Source: JAJRZX01 sp964472295 (GTDB taxonomy: Bacteria > Desulfobacterota > GWC2-55-46 > JADFVP01). From it: 43,371 nucleotides of DNA. The stretch lies in assembly GCA_964472295.1 (NCBI GenBank), contig CAYYJQ010000017.1, forward strand, positions 1-43,371, in the 5' to 3' direction. Under the pieces are notes generated by a model, which ran no database searches, was not told the origin of the DNA, and worked only from the letters and a program-made list of their open reading frames with translations. The position numbers were made by a program, and so were the translations under genes. Position 1 is the first letter of the stretch; the number at the start of each line of letters is the position of its first letter. Below, piece by piece: positions 18,113 through 25,981 of this stretch.

Positions 18113-18386
18113 GAAGCGGCCCGGACTTGGGCGGCTCATCTGTCGTTGGAAGGCTTGAGAGAAGCATGAGCAGGAAAGATAAAAAAAGGTGTTGCGCTCT
18201 TTATCTTCCTGATATATATTAGTTATCATTCAATTGTCCTGCTTTTCCCCCGTAAAGGCCGATATTTTTCATGCCCTTTTCTTCGACCACGGCGGGTGAG
18301 ATGTGTTTTTCATATTTCAAGAGCCTGATTCCCATGTTCTCGCGCTACCGGGCAAAAACGAGATTTTTTCTTAACTGGAGGAAGAG

Positions 18387-19058
18387 TTGAAGAAAGAGAT
18401 GTATCTAAAGGAGCCTTTCCTTGGAGGGGGGGGAGAGTCATTGGAGATAGAGAGTATCAAGAAGGTGTACGCGGCTTATTCCAATGTATATGACATGCTT
18501 TTCAAGAGGTTTTTTTATCCAAGAATACGTAACGCCATAACCTCGATGGACATAAAGCCCGGCGAGCGCATACTTGACGTAGGCGTTGGCACGGGTCTTT
18601 CCTTTTCCGTCTTTCCGAGGCACTGCAAGGTGGTGGGAATAGACCTATCGAGAGAGATGCTGAAAAAGGCGAAGAAGAAGATAGATGATAACCATCTTGA
18701 TAATATAAACGTCCTCAGCATGGACGCCATGAGCGTGGGTTTTGCCGATAACTCCTTTGACAAGGTCTTTCTCTCCCATGTGGTTACCGTTGTGCCAGAC
18801 CCCTACAGGGTGATGCAGGAGGTAAAGCGGGTCTGCAAGAAAGACGGCGTCGTGGTGGTTGTGAATCACTTCAAGAGCAAGAACCCCTTTATAGAGCTCT
18901 GCGAGAAGTGGATGAACCCTGTCTGCAAGAAGATAGGCTGGAGGTCCGACCTCTCGCTTAACGAGTTTGTGAGAAACGCGGGGCTCAAGGTGACAAGGCA
19001 GTACATGCTGAAGAAGATAGACTTCTGGCATATAGTCTTCGCCACCAACGAGAAGTAG
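18387..19058 (+). CDS. Class I SAM methyltransferase, PmtA-like phospholipid N-methyltransferase
   Basis: A 223-residue methyltransferase. Motif I is ILDVGVGTGLSFS and motif II VVGIDLSREMLKKAKKK; the post-motif region is FDKVFLSHVVTVVPDP. The N-terminal YAAYSNVYDMLFKRFFYPR fits the Rhodobacter-type PmtA family, which methylates phosphatidylethanolamine toward phosphatidylcholine. The related UbiE/COQ5 families are less likely, since a true UbiE is at 42073. GGAGGA at 18377-18382 supports the TTG at 18387. It stands alone. Confidence 0.72.
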   Translation: MKKEMYLKEPFLGGGGESLEIESIKKVYAAYSNVYDMLFKRFFYPRIRNAITSMDIKPGERILDVGVGTGLSFSVFPRHCKVVGIDLSREMLKKAKKKIDDNHLDNINVLSMDAMSVGFADNSFDKVFLSHVVTVVPDPYRVMQEVKRVCKKDGVVVVVNHFKSKNPFIELCEKWMNPVCKKIGWRSDLSLNEFVRNAGLKVTRQYMLKKIDFWHIVFATNEK

Positions 19059-19145
19059 TATCCCGGCCTTCGCGTCCTCCGGGGCGGTTCATGCCAACAG
19101 GCGGCAGGCCGGCGCCGGGAATGGCCCCGTGGTTTTATTGACCTC

Positions 19146-19168
19146 GGCGGCCTCGGAGGGAGGCCGCC
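19146..19168. other. Hairpin in the gap before rimI
   Basis: A perfect 9-bp G/C stem (GGCGGCCTC, loop GGAGG, GAGGCCGCC) with no T run. It lies 67 bp upstream of the rimI start; role unknown. Confidence 0.5.
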
Positions 19169-19234
19169 CGTCCCTTCACTGCACGTCCCTTTTCTGAATT
19201 ATGCCAGGCTCTTTGCCTTGGCTTCAATGACGCC

Positions 19235-19711
19235 TTGCATATCAAAGATACCATAAACCCCGAAAGATACAGCCTCAGGCCCATGACACCGGCGGACCTC
19301 GACGAGGTTCTCTCCATAGAGAGGTCGTCCTTTGCCATGCCATGGACAAGGGACCAGTTCGAGCGGGAGATAGAGAACCCCATATCCCGTCCCTATACGC
19401 TCATGGTCGAGGACGACGAGGGAAAGAAGATCCTCGGGGCCTACATAATTTTCTGGATCGTCTACGGCGAGGCGCATATACTTGACCTTGCCGTGCGTCC
19501 CGGCCTAAGGCGAAGGGGCATTGCCACGTGGCTATTTGAGCGGGTCATGGATATGCTCCGTGATGCCTATGTGGGTGGTGCCTTTCTGGAAGTGAGAAAA
19601 TCAAATAAAGCGGCCATAAGGCTTTACAGGAAGTTTGGCTTCAAGGAGTCCTATGAGCGCAAGAAGTATTACGGCGACGAGGACGCACTTGTGATGACAC
19701 TTATTCTCTGA
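19235..19711 (+). CDS. rimI: Ribosomal protein alanine N-acetyltransferase RimI
   Basis: A 158-residue GNAT acetyltransferase. It has the RimI-like start LRPMTPADLDEVLSIERSSFAMPWTRDQF, acetyl-CoA loop VRPGLRRRGIATWL, and C-terminal LEVRKSNKAAIRLYRKFGF, all classical RimI signatures. RimI acetylates the N-terminus of ribosomal protein S18 in E. coli; in other bacteria it may have broader targets. The only plausible start is the TTG at 19235, which lacks a clear Shine-Dalgarno, so translation may be weak. It is followed by pyrK after 16 bp. Confidence 0.88.
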   Translation: MHIKDTINPERYSLRPMTPADLDEVLSIERSSFAMPWTRDQFEREIENPISRPYTLMVEDDEGKKILGAYIIFWIVYGEAHILDLAVRPGLRRRGIATWLFERVMDMLRDAYVGGAFLEVRKSNKAAIRLYRKFGFKESYERKKYYGDEDALVMTLIL

Positions 19712-19727
19712 TGCGGAGTCTTATAGC

Positions 19728-20582
19728 GTGACCATAAGGTTCAACGAGAGGGCTTTGGTCCTCTATAATAAGAAGACAGAGAGCGGGGCCTTCAGGCTTG
19801 GTCTTAAGATTAAGGCAGAGGGCGTATTGCCGGGGCATTTTTTTATGCTCCGCACCAGCGCTGGCGTTGACCCGCTCCTTAACCGGCCCCTTGGGGCGTA
19901 CAGGCTCCTTGGGGCCTCGGGAGAGGTCATCTTGCCCGAACGCCCCGCGTCAGGCGTTCGGGGCGAAGAGGGGCAGTGGGCTTTTTCTGGTGAGGGCATT
20001 GAGTTTCTCTATAACGTCGTCGGGCGCGGCACGGCCCTTCTCGCCGAAAAAAAAGAGGGCGACGAGATAGGCGTGCTCGGCCCCCTTGGCAGGGGTTTTT
20101 CCCGGCCAGCAAAGGGTGATATTGAGAGGCTGATCATGGTGGGGGGCGGCATGGGCATAGTGCCCTTTTATCTCCTCTCAGCGGCCCTTGGGGGCGGGCT
20201 CTTTCTCTTTGGGGCAAGGTCCGGGGCAGATGCCCGTCTCACGGAGGACTTCTCGGGCCTTGGCTGCGAGGTGGCCCTTACGACGGAAGACGGCTCTCTT
20301 GGCGAGAAGGGGCTTGTTACGGATCTACTCGTAAAAAAGATAACCCCCCGGTCTCTTGTATACGCCTGCGGCCCCCCTGGCATGCTGAAGGCCGTTGCCG
20401 CTATTTCTTCTGGTATTGGGGCGAGGTGTTACGTCTCCCTTGAAAAGGCCATGGCCTGCGGCATAGGCGTCTGCCTCGGGTGCGCCGTAAAGACGCGGCG
20501 AGGGGGCAAGGCCGCTTACAGCATGGTCTGCTCCGAGGGGCCTGTCTTTGACGCAGAGGACATTGACTGGGAAGATATTTAA
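19728..20582 (+). CDS. pyrK: Dihydroorotate dehydrogenase B electron-transfer subunit PyrK
   Basis: A 284-residue flavoprotein with a ferredoxin-reductase fold. The FAD domain (about 1-125) and NAD-binding part (MVGGGMGIVPFYLL at 137-150, YACGPPGML at 212-220) are followed by a C-terminal 2Fe-2S site: C244, C249, C252 and C268. It passes electrons from PyrD to NAD+ in pyrimidine synthesis. The start is GTG. Its partner pyrD lies 179 bp downstream, separated by five consecutive hairpins, which is unusual for two subunits that must be made together. Confidence 0.93.
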   Translation: MTIRFNERALVLYNKKTESGAFRLGLKIKAEGVLPGHFFMLRTSAGVDPLLNRPLGAYRLLGASGEVILPERPASGVRGEEGQWAFSGEGIEFLYNVVGRGTALLAEKKEGDEIGVLGPLGRGFSRPAKGDIERLIMVGGGMGIVPFYLLSAALGGGLFLFGARSGADARLTEDFSGLGCEVALTTEDGSLGEKGLVTDLLVKKITPRSLVYACGPPGMLKAVAAISSGIGARCYVSLEKAMACGIGVCLGCAVKTRRGGKAAYSMVCSEGPVFDAEDIDWEDI

Positions 20583-20594
20583 CTTATGGAACTT

Positions 20595-20736
20595 CTGAAT
20601 AATTCGTCCCTGAATTATTCAGAGACGGGAAAGAAAAAGCGCGGTTTTTCTTTCCCTCACATTTTCAAGGGCTTACAGCCCTGAAATGGCGGCCCATTCA
20701 TGGGCCGCAGGAAAGTCTGAATTAATCAGACTTTCC
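20595..20736 (+). repeat. Array of five hairpins between pyrK and pyrD
   Basis: Five adjacent inverted repeats fill this gap. 1: 20595-20622, 11-bp stem CTGAATAATTC, loop GTCCCT. 2: 20627-20656, 12-bp stem GGGAAAGAAAAA, loop GCGCGG. 3: about 20663-20685, TTTCAAGGGC with GCCCTGAAA, one bulge. 4: 20689-20708, 9-bp stem GCGGCCCAT, loop TC. 5: 20710-20736, 11-bp stem GGAAAGTCTGA, loop ATTAA. Hairpins 1, 2, 4 and 5 are perfect. Only short spacers separate them. None is followed by a long T run. Confidence 0.9.
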
Positions 20737-20761
20737 TTATAACGCAAGGGACCTGCCTGAT

Positions 20762-21688
20762 ATGAAGGCGAAAAAAATAGATACTTCTGTAAGCCTTGGG
20801 GGCCTCAGGCTCAAGAACGCAGTAATGACCGCCTCTGGGACCTTTGGTTATGGACTGGAGTTCAGGCCCTTCATGGACCTTGCCTGCCTTGGGGCCATAA
20901 TAGTAAAGGGCCTCTCCCTCAAGCCCCGCGCCGGCAACGCGGCTCCAAGGATAGCCGAGACGCCCTGCGGAATGCTCAACGCCATAGGGCTTCAGAACGT
21001 TGGCGTGGAGGCCTTTATAAGAGACAAGGCCCCGCCCTTAAGGGATATAGATACCCATGTTATAGCGAATATATTTGGCGAGACCCTTGATGAGTACGCC
21101 GAGGTGGCCGCCCGCCTTGAGGACTGTCCCACGGTCAAGGCCGTTGAGATAAACATCTCCTGCCCCAACGTCAAGCGCGGGGGCATAGTATTCGGCACTG
21201 ACCCCGTGGAGGCCGCAAAGGTGGTAGGGGTAGTCAGGAAGGCCGTAAAGAGGCTTCATGTTATGACAAAACTCTCGCCCAATGTAACGGACATCAAGGT
21301 CATGGCAAGGGCAGTGGAGGAGGCGGGGACTGATTCCATATCCCTTATAAACACCTTAAGCGGCATGGCCGTTGACGTTGAGAGGCGAAGGCCTCGCCTT
21401 GCCACCATTACGGGCGGCCTCTCTGGGCCGGCCATAAGGCCTGTTGCCGTGAAGATGGTCTGGGAGGCCTCGAATACCGTGGACGTGCCCGTTATCGGCA
21501 TAGGTGGCATTACAACGGCCCGCGATGCCCTGGAGTTCATCATAGCGGGGGCAAGCGCCGTGCAGGTTGGAACAGCAAGTTTTCTGAACCCCGGGATAGC
21601 CCGGGACGTTATAGAGGGCATAGAAGAGTATCTTACGAGGCACGGGATGGACATCGCCGACTTGATTGGTTCTCTTCAAGTCCCCTGA
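20762..21688 (+). CDS. pyrD: Dihydroorotate dehydrogenase B catalytic subunit PyrD
   Basis: A 308-residue FMN enzyme of class 1B that oxidises dihydroorotate to orotate in the cytosol and hands electrons to PyrK. Visible are the FMN region MTASGTFGYG, the catalytic cysteine C134 in EINISCPNVKRGG (class 1 uses Cys where class 2 uses Ser), and the phosphate-binding GIGGITTARDALEFIIAGASAVQVGT. AAGGGA precedes the ATG. It sits downstream of pyrK beyond the hairpin array. Confidence 0.94.
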   Translation: MKAKKIDTSVSLGGLRLKNAVMTASGTFGYGLEFRPFMDLACLGAIIVKGLSLKPRAGNAAPRIAETPCGMLNAIGLQNVGVEAFIRDKAPPLRDIDTHVIANIFGETLDEYAEVAARLEDCPTVKAVEINISCPNVKRGGIVFGTDPVEAAKVVGVVRKAVKRLHVMTKLSPNVTDIKVMARAVEEAGTDSISLINTLSGMAVDVERRRPRLATITGGLSGPAIRPVAVKMVWEASNTVDVPVIGIGGITTARDALEFIIAGASAVQVGTASFLNPGIARDVIEGIEEYLTRHGMDIADLIGSLQVP

Positions 21689-21799
21689 GGGCCCCCTCTT
21701 TCTTGACTGACGGGCCTTTTATGGTTGTATTCCTCTTGTGTCTTATGCCTTCGCGCCGCGTTCCAGGTTTTTTCAGTGGCAGGGGGATCATTGGAAGAT

Positions 21800-21866
21800 T
21801 GGTTTTCTTTGCCCCGCTTTCTTTTTTCCAAAAGAAAGCGGGAACTTTTTCTTATATTTTTTATCT
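21800..21866 (+). repeat. Type III hairpin repeat upstream of the CDGSH gene
   Basis: TGGTTTTCTTTGC followed by a perfect 13-bp stem, arms 21813-21825 (CCCGCTTTCTTTT) and 21830-21842, loop TTCC, then a T-rich stretch. Other copies lie at 32961, 34225, 34595, 37490, 37626, 38561 and 41871. This is the only copy outside 32.7-42.1 kb. It lies 41 nt before the CDGSH start codon. Confidence 0.88.
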
Positions 21867-21883
21867 CAGAGGAGGGTCTAAAG

Positions 21884-22126
21884 ATGAGCGAACCGGTTAT
21901 ATACGAGAAAAAGCCTGTTGTAATGGAACTTGACGAGGGGACCTATTACTGGTGCAGTTGCGGGCTCTCGGCCACTCAGCCCTTCTGCGACGGGGCCCAC
22001 AAGAAGACCGGCGAGTTCTCGCCCGTTGAGTTCACCATAGATGAAAAACAGAAGGTTCCGCTCTGCAATTGCAAGAAGACGGCCACCCCGCCCTTTTGCG
22101 ACGGCGCGCACAAGGACCTTCCCTGA
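21884..22126 (+). CDS. Tandem CDGSH iron-sulfur protein
   Basis: An 80-residue protein with two CDGSH-type 2Fe-2S sites, each CxC...PFCDGAH: residues about 24-39 (CSCGLSATQPFCDGAH) and about 62-77 (CNCKKTATPPFCDGAH). Three Cys and one His per site match the mitoNEET/CISD ligand set. Such proteins move electrons or clusters and respond to redox stress. GGAGGG at 21871-21876, 7 nt before the ATG, fixes this start; longer frames upstream only translate the repeat. It converges with the ClC gene. Confidence 0.92.
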   Translation: MSEPVIYEKKPVVMELDEGTYYWCSCGLSATQPFCDGAHKKTGEFSPVEFTIDEKQKVPLCNCKKTATPPFCDGAHKDLP

Positions 22127-22149
22127 GGCGCTCCACGTTCCCTGCGTGG

Positions 22150-23892
22150 TCAGTCGCCCGTGCCGGCAAGGGCGTCGTGCTTGAGAACCTTCTGGTTGTA
22201 GGCAAGGAGGAGGGCGCTCTTTCTGAGGATGCCCATGACCTTTTTGGGGTTATTCCTGCTCACCACGGGCAGGGTTGAGATCTGCTTTCCCTCGAAGACA
22301 TTGAAGGCTGTCTCGAAGTTGTCGAAGGCCCCGATGGTCTCCACCTCGCGGGTCATTATCTCCCCTGCCACCACTATATCCGAGAGGTCCTTCATCTCCT
22401 CCATGATGGGCCTCAGGTCGCTGACGGATAGCATACCCACAAGTTCCCTCTCCTCATTAAATACGAGAAAGTGGGGGTATTTACTCCCTTCCATCCTGTG
22501 TATAATCTCTCCAAGGGGCGTTGATTCCATGACGCTCTCAAAGCCCTTGTCCATGTAGTCCCCGACGCGCATTGACCTAAGTATGTTGATATGCCTTCCC
22601 CGGAGTATCTTTAGCCCCTTTTTTATGAGTTTCTCGTCATAGATGGAGTGTCCCTGTATACTCTGCACGATTACGAGGCTCGCTATGCAACTTGTCATTA
22701 GCGGCAGTATTATCTGAAAGTCATAGGTAAGTTCGAAAATGGTGAAAATGGCGGTTATGGGGGCAAGGGTGCTCCCTGATACCATGGCCCCCATGCCTAC
22801 GAGGGCATAGGCCGGAAAGGGGGCCACCATGCCTGGAAAGAGGGCCTCTGAGATTATTCCAAATACCCCTCCGAGCATGGAGCCAAGCACAAGGGATGGG
22901 GCCAGAATCCCTCCCGAGAGCCCCGAGCCGATGGAGAGGCAGGTGGCAAGGAGTTTGAAGACTATTATGAGTAACATGAGCCCAAGGGCGGCCTTTGCCG
23001 TAAAGACAAGGTGCACGGATTCGTACCCAACGCCGAGCACATGGGGGACCTTGAGGGCGATTAATCCCACGGCCAGCCCCCCTATGGCCGGCCTGATGAA
23101 TACGGGTATCCTGAGGCCCTTGAAGCCGTCCTCAACCCTTCCTGCGAGGCGGATAAAGGCAATGGATAGAAACCCGGCGAGGATACCGAGGACAACGTAA
23201 AGGGGTATCTCATAGTAGCTTGCAAGGGTGTATTTGGGTACGTGAAAGGCGGGAAGTATGCCGAGAAAGTGATATGAGACGACTGTTGCCGTAATGGACG
23301 AGATGGCTATGTGGGAGAGGTAGCCCACCTGAAAGTCAACGAGTATGATCTCGGCGGCAAAGAGCATGCCCGCCATTGGGGCGTTGAAGGTTGCGGCAAT
23401 ACCCGCGGCGGCGCCGCAGGCCAGAAAGACGCGCCGCCACTCGGGCGTAAGTTTTATTATCTGCGCAAGGGAAGACCCCACAGAGGCCCCTATGTGCACA
23501 ATGGGCCCCTCCCGGCCAACAGAAGCGCCGGTGCCGATGGATATGACCGTTGAGAGGGTCTTGAAGAGGGTGGTCCTGTGCCTGATAATGCCCTCGTGGA
23601 CAATGATGGTCTCTATTACCTCGGGCACGCCGGCGCCGCGCGTCTCGGGGGCGAGAAAGGCTATTATGGGGCCCACGATGAGGCCGCCGCCTGTGGGGAT
23701 GAGGAGTACGAGGTACCAGGGCATGGCAAGGGCGGCGTCAATCACCTTTGACGAGTCGCCCCAGAAGATCTCCGTCGCCTCGAAGAGAAGGTAGCGGAAA
23801 CCCACGGCAAGGCAACCTGTCGCCACCCCTATGATAACGGCTATGAGGAGGAGGAAGACGATGTTGACCTTGAGGCGCTGTGCTCTCAACAT
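22150..23892 (-). CDS. ClC-family chloride channel/antiporter with C-terminal CBS domains
   Basis: A 580-residue protein. The membrane part (about 1-430) has the anion-filter motifs GAGVPEV, GREGPIVHIGASVG and GGILAPSLVLG. The gating glutamate of GREGP is kept, so H+/Cl- exchange or gated conduction is possible. A pair of CBS domains (about 450-570) could bind adenine nucleotides and regulate it. The ATG at 23892 has no strong ribosome site. It is a single gene, separated from the upstream leftward operon by the terminator at 24079. Confidence 0.92.
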   Translation of the reverse strand: MLRAQRLKVNIVFLLLIAVIIGVATGCLAVGFRYLLFEATEIFWGDSSKVIDAALAMPWYLVLLIPTGGGLIVGPIIAFLAPETRGAGVPEVIETIIVHEGIIRHRTTLFKTLSTVISIGTGASVGREGPIVHIGASVGSSLAQIIKLTPEWRRVFLACGAAAGIAATFNAPMAGMLFAAEIILVDFQVGYLSHIAISSITATVVSYHFLGILPAFHVPKYTLASYYEIPLYVVLGILAGFLSIAFIRLAGRVEDGFKGLRIPVFIRPAIGGLAVGLIALKVPHVLGVGYESVHLVFTAKAALGLMLLIIVFKLLATCLSIGSGLSGGILAPSLVLGSMLGGVFGIISEALFPGMVAPFPAYALVGMGAMVSGSTLAPITAIFTIFELTYDFQIILPLMTSCIASLVIVQSIQGHSIYDEKLIKKGLKILRGRHINILRSMRVGDYMDKGFESVMESTPLGEIIHRMEGSKYPHFLVFNEERELVGMLSVSDLRPIMEEMKDLSDIVVAGEIMTREVETIGAFDNFETAFNVFEGKQISTLPVVSRNNPKKVMGILRKSALLLAYNQKVLKHDALAGTGD

Positions 23893-24078
23893 TCAGGACA
23901 CCATGCTTTGTCTGGAAAAGAGGATGAGGTTAAGAGTGAGCCGGCCAGGTACTTGCACAGGCCGTCTTTTTATTCCCCTCTGTGCTTCAATCCCGTGCTA
24001 TAGGGCAGGGCGGCATGGACCTGCGTAAGAGGTTGCCGCCGGGTTTTAAGCCCGCTTTTGCAAGCCCCCCATTCCCAT

Positions 24079-24112
24079 AAAAAAACCGGCCCCTTCAAGA
24101 GGGCCGGTTTTT
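24079..24112 (-). terminator. Bidirectional rho-independent terminator after mrp
   Basis: A perfect 12-bp stem (24081-24092 with 24101-24112; core CCGGCCC/GGGCCGG). On the minus strand it is followed by a run of seven U, ending the nfu-to-mrp operon before the ClC gene. Confidence 0.92.
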
Positions 24113-24140
24113 GTTACCTCTTATCTTCGACCCTCGCGGT

Positions 24141-25202
24141 CTATGTAAGGTCAATTACGCTTACCCTGCCCGCCACTTTACAGGCAATCTCATTAAAGGC
24201 CTCTGCCTGGCCGGATTCAGGTTCCATGACCACAACGGGGGTTCCGCTGTCTCCACCCTCGCGTGTCTTAAGGTCCAGGGGTAACTGCCCAAGGAGCGGC
24301 ACGCCGTATCTCTCGCTTGTCTTCTCGCCCCCGCCATGGCTGAATATCTCTGTTTTTTCATTGCAGTGGGGGCAGATAAAGACACTCATGTTCTCTATGA
24401 TGCCTATTACAGGTACCTTTACCTCGGAGAACATCTTTATGGCCCGGCGCGCGTCAAGGAGCGCGATGTCCTGCGGCGTAGTGACGATGACGGCCCCTGT
24501 CAGGGGGATGGTCTGCACAAGGGTGAGCTGAACGTCTCCCGTGCCCGGCGGGAGGTCTATGACGAGATAGTCGAGTTCTCCCCATATGACGCCCGTGAGG
24601 AACTGCTTGATTAGTTGCATGACAAGTGGACCCCGCCATATAAGGGGCGTCTCCTCGTCGAGCATGAAGCCTACGGACATGAGTTTTACGCCGTGGTTCT
24701 CTATGGGGATGAGTTTTTCGTCTTCCGTGGCACCGGGTGTCTCGTGTATGCCCATCATGAGAGGGATGCTCGGCCCGTATACATCGGCGTCAAGGAGCCC
24801 GACGCGCGCGCCCGTTGCCGCGAGCGAGAGGGCGAGGTTCACGGCCACCGTGGATTTACCCACTCCGCCCTTGCCGCTTGCAACGGCTATGGTGTTTCGT
24901 ATGCCCGGCAAGGGGGCCTTGTCAGGCAGTTTTTTCGACTGCGGCACATCGGCGCCGACCTCGATATTTACCGTATCCACGCCCTCCACGCCAAGAACGG
25001 CCTCACGGGCCTGGGCCTCGAGTTCTTTTTTAAGCGGGCAGGCCATTGTGGTGAGCACCAGATTGAAACTCACGGCAGGGCCCTCTATCTTCACGTCCCG
25101 TATCATGCCAAGGGATACGAGGTCGCGGTTAAGGTCAGGGTCCATGACAGTACCCAGGGCCTTGAATACGGCTTCTTCTCTTATACTCTTATTTTGTCCC
25201 AA
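24141..25202 (-). CDS. mrp: Mrp/NBP35-family Fe-S cluster carrier ATPase with N-terminal MIP18 domain
   Basis: A 353-residue P-loop ATPase. An N-terminal MIP18/DUF59 domain (about 8-85) precedes the deviant Walker A GKGGVGKST (110-118), the switch region DADVYGPSIP, and the cluster-bridging CxxC of FICPHCNEK. Mrp/ApbC proteins bind a 4Fe-4S cluster at a dimer interface and deliver it to apo-enzymes. The TTG start follows GAGGT. It is the last gene of the leftward Fe-S operon, preceded by an unusual 306-bp G-run leader. Confidence 0.93.
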   Translation of the reverse strand: MGQNKSIREEAVFKALGTVMDPDLNRDLVSLGMIRDVKIEGPAVSFNLVLTTMACPLKKELEAQAREAVLGVEGVDTVNIEVGADVPQSKKLPDKAPLPGIRNTIAVASGKGGVGKSTVAVNLALSLAATGARVGLLDADVYGPSIPLMMGIHETPGATEDEKLIPIENHGVKLMSVGFMLDEETPLIWRGPLVMQLIKQFLTGVIWGELDYLVIDLPPGTGDVQLTLVQTIPLTGAVIVTTPQDIALLDARRAIKMFSEVKVPVIGIIENMSVFICPHCNEKTEIFSHGGGEKTSERYGVPLLGQLPLDLKTREGGDSGTPVVVMEPESGQAEAFNEIACKVAGRVSVIDLT

Positions 25203-25328
25203 GTTGACTTACCTCATTGGAAGGAGTTATTTTTTCCGTATTTTCCGTGATGACAGGGGAGCCGGCCCCTTCTGCACGGGCACTTATGAGGCGCGGCCTT
25301 TTAACCCCACTTCCGCCATAAAAAAGAA

Positions 25329-25508
25329 CCCCCTGTTAGCCATCTGCCCCCTCGTTACCTTTCCCTATTAGCCCCCCCCCGCTACCCCCTGCACCCCGTT
25401 GCCCCCTTGCACCCCGTTGCCCCCCCTTTTGCCCCATGTCTCGTTTAGCCATCGCGCCCCCCCATTATGCCCCCTCTGCTCCCCCTATTTAGGCCCCCTT
25501 CGCCCCCC
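25329..25508 (-). repeat. G-run tract (transcript strand) between DUF542 gene and mrp
   Basis: The plus strand has about fourteen runs of four to nine C within 180 bp and almost no G; the transcribed minus-strand RNA therefore has as many G runs. A short tandem unit (GCACCCCGTTGCCCC) occurs twice at 25391-25420. No open frame with family-like features is present. Loops between runs are often 2-12 nt, compatible with G-quadruplexes. Confidence 0.75.
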
Positions 25509-25703
25509 TCAGGCCGCGTTGTTGAGTTCGGCCATGAGGGCCTCGAGGTCGGCACCGTCTCTTCTTGCGGCCTCTTCTATGCTCACGGCCCCTCCGCAAC
25601 AGGAATCTATGTTGAACTTTGTAAAGACCCCTATGGTGGAGGGGTATAGGCGTATGCAGTCGTTCACCGTAATGTCCTTGCTGATCTGCGTCTCTTCAGC
25701 CAT
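25509..25703 (-). CDS. DUF542/ScdA_N-domain protein
   Basis: A 64-residue protein consisting only of the N-terminal domain of RIC/ScdA di-iron proteins: TVNDCIRLYPSTIGVFTKFNIDSCCGG, then EAARRDGADLEALMAELN. The CC pair and the first Cys are kept; the di-iron hemerythrin-like part of full RIC proteins (which repair Fe-S clusters after NO damage) is absent. Only one base separates its ATG from the preceding gene's stop, so the two are co-translated. Such stand-alone domains commonly sit beside DUF1858 genes. Confidence 0.85.
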   Translation of the reverse strand: MAEETQISKDITVNDCIRLYPSTIGVFTKFNIDSCCGGAVSIEEAARRDGADLEALMAELNNAA

Positions 25704-25704
25704 C

Positions 25705-25947
25705 TTAACTTTCCTCTTTTTCGGGTGCGGCCTTGATGGCCCTGTTCAGGTCATCGAGCACGGCGGTCATGTCCACGTTATGTATCGTGGAGCCGAAGTA
25801 GATGTCCTCGTTCTCGGCCCCGGGGCAGGCGAAACACCCTGCGCCAAAGTATCTTATAAAGACCCTCCGAGTCTCGGGGTGCCTCTTCATGACCTCGCCG
25901 ATGCGCATGTCCTTTGTAATCTTTTCCATTTTTTCAGTCGCCGCCAA
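25705..25947 (-). CDS. DUF1858-domain protein
   Basis: An 80-residue protein: KITKDMRIGEVMKRHPETRRVFIRYFGAGCFACPGAENEDI. The CxxCP pair is typical of DUF1858, the hybrid-cluster-protein-associated disulfide domain. It resembles the following DUF542 domain in length and helix order, and the two may act together in redox or NO-related chemistry (inference). The start may be the TTG at 25947 or an ATG six codons later; neither has a strong ribosome site. Confidence 0.83.
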   Translation of the reverse strand: MAATEKMEKITKDMRIGEVMKRHPETRRVFIRYFGAGCFACPGAENEDIYFGSTIHNVDMTAVLDDLNRAIKAAPEKEES

Positions 25948-25981
25948 GTTACGCTTTACGGTATTGGAGCAGAGCGGCGGG

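Noticed and set aside
18387..19058. Second ubiE
   Set aside because: It lacks the UbiE start motif (FDxVAxxYDxMN) and GFGxRNV; the pattern fits PmtA-type lipid methyltransferases better.
24586..25371. 261-codon plus-strand frame over mrp and its leader
   Set aside because: Antisense to the Mrp ATPase motifs; low-complexity Ser/Pro/Arg composition.
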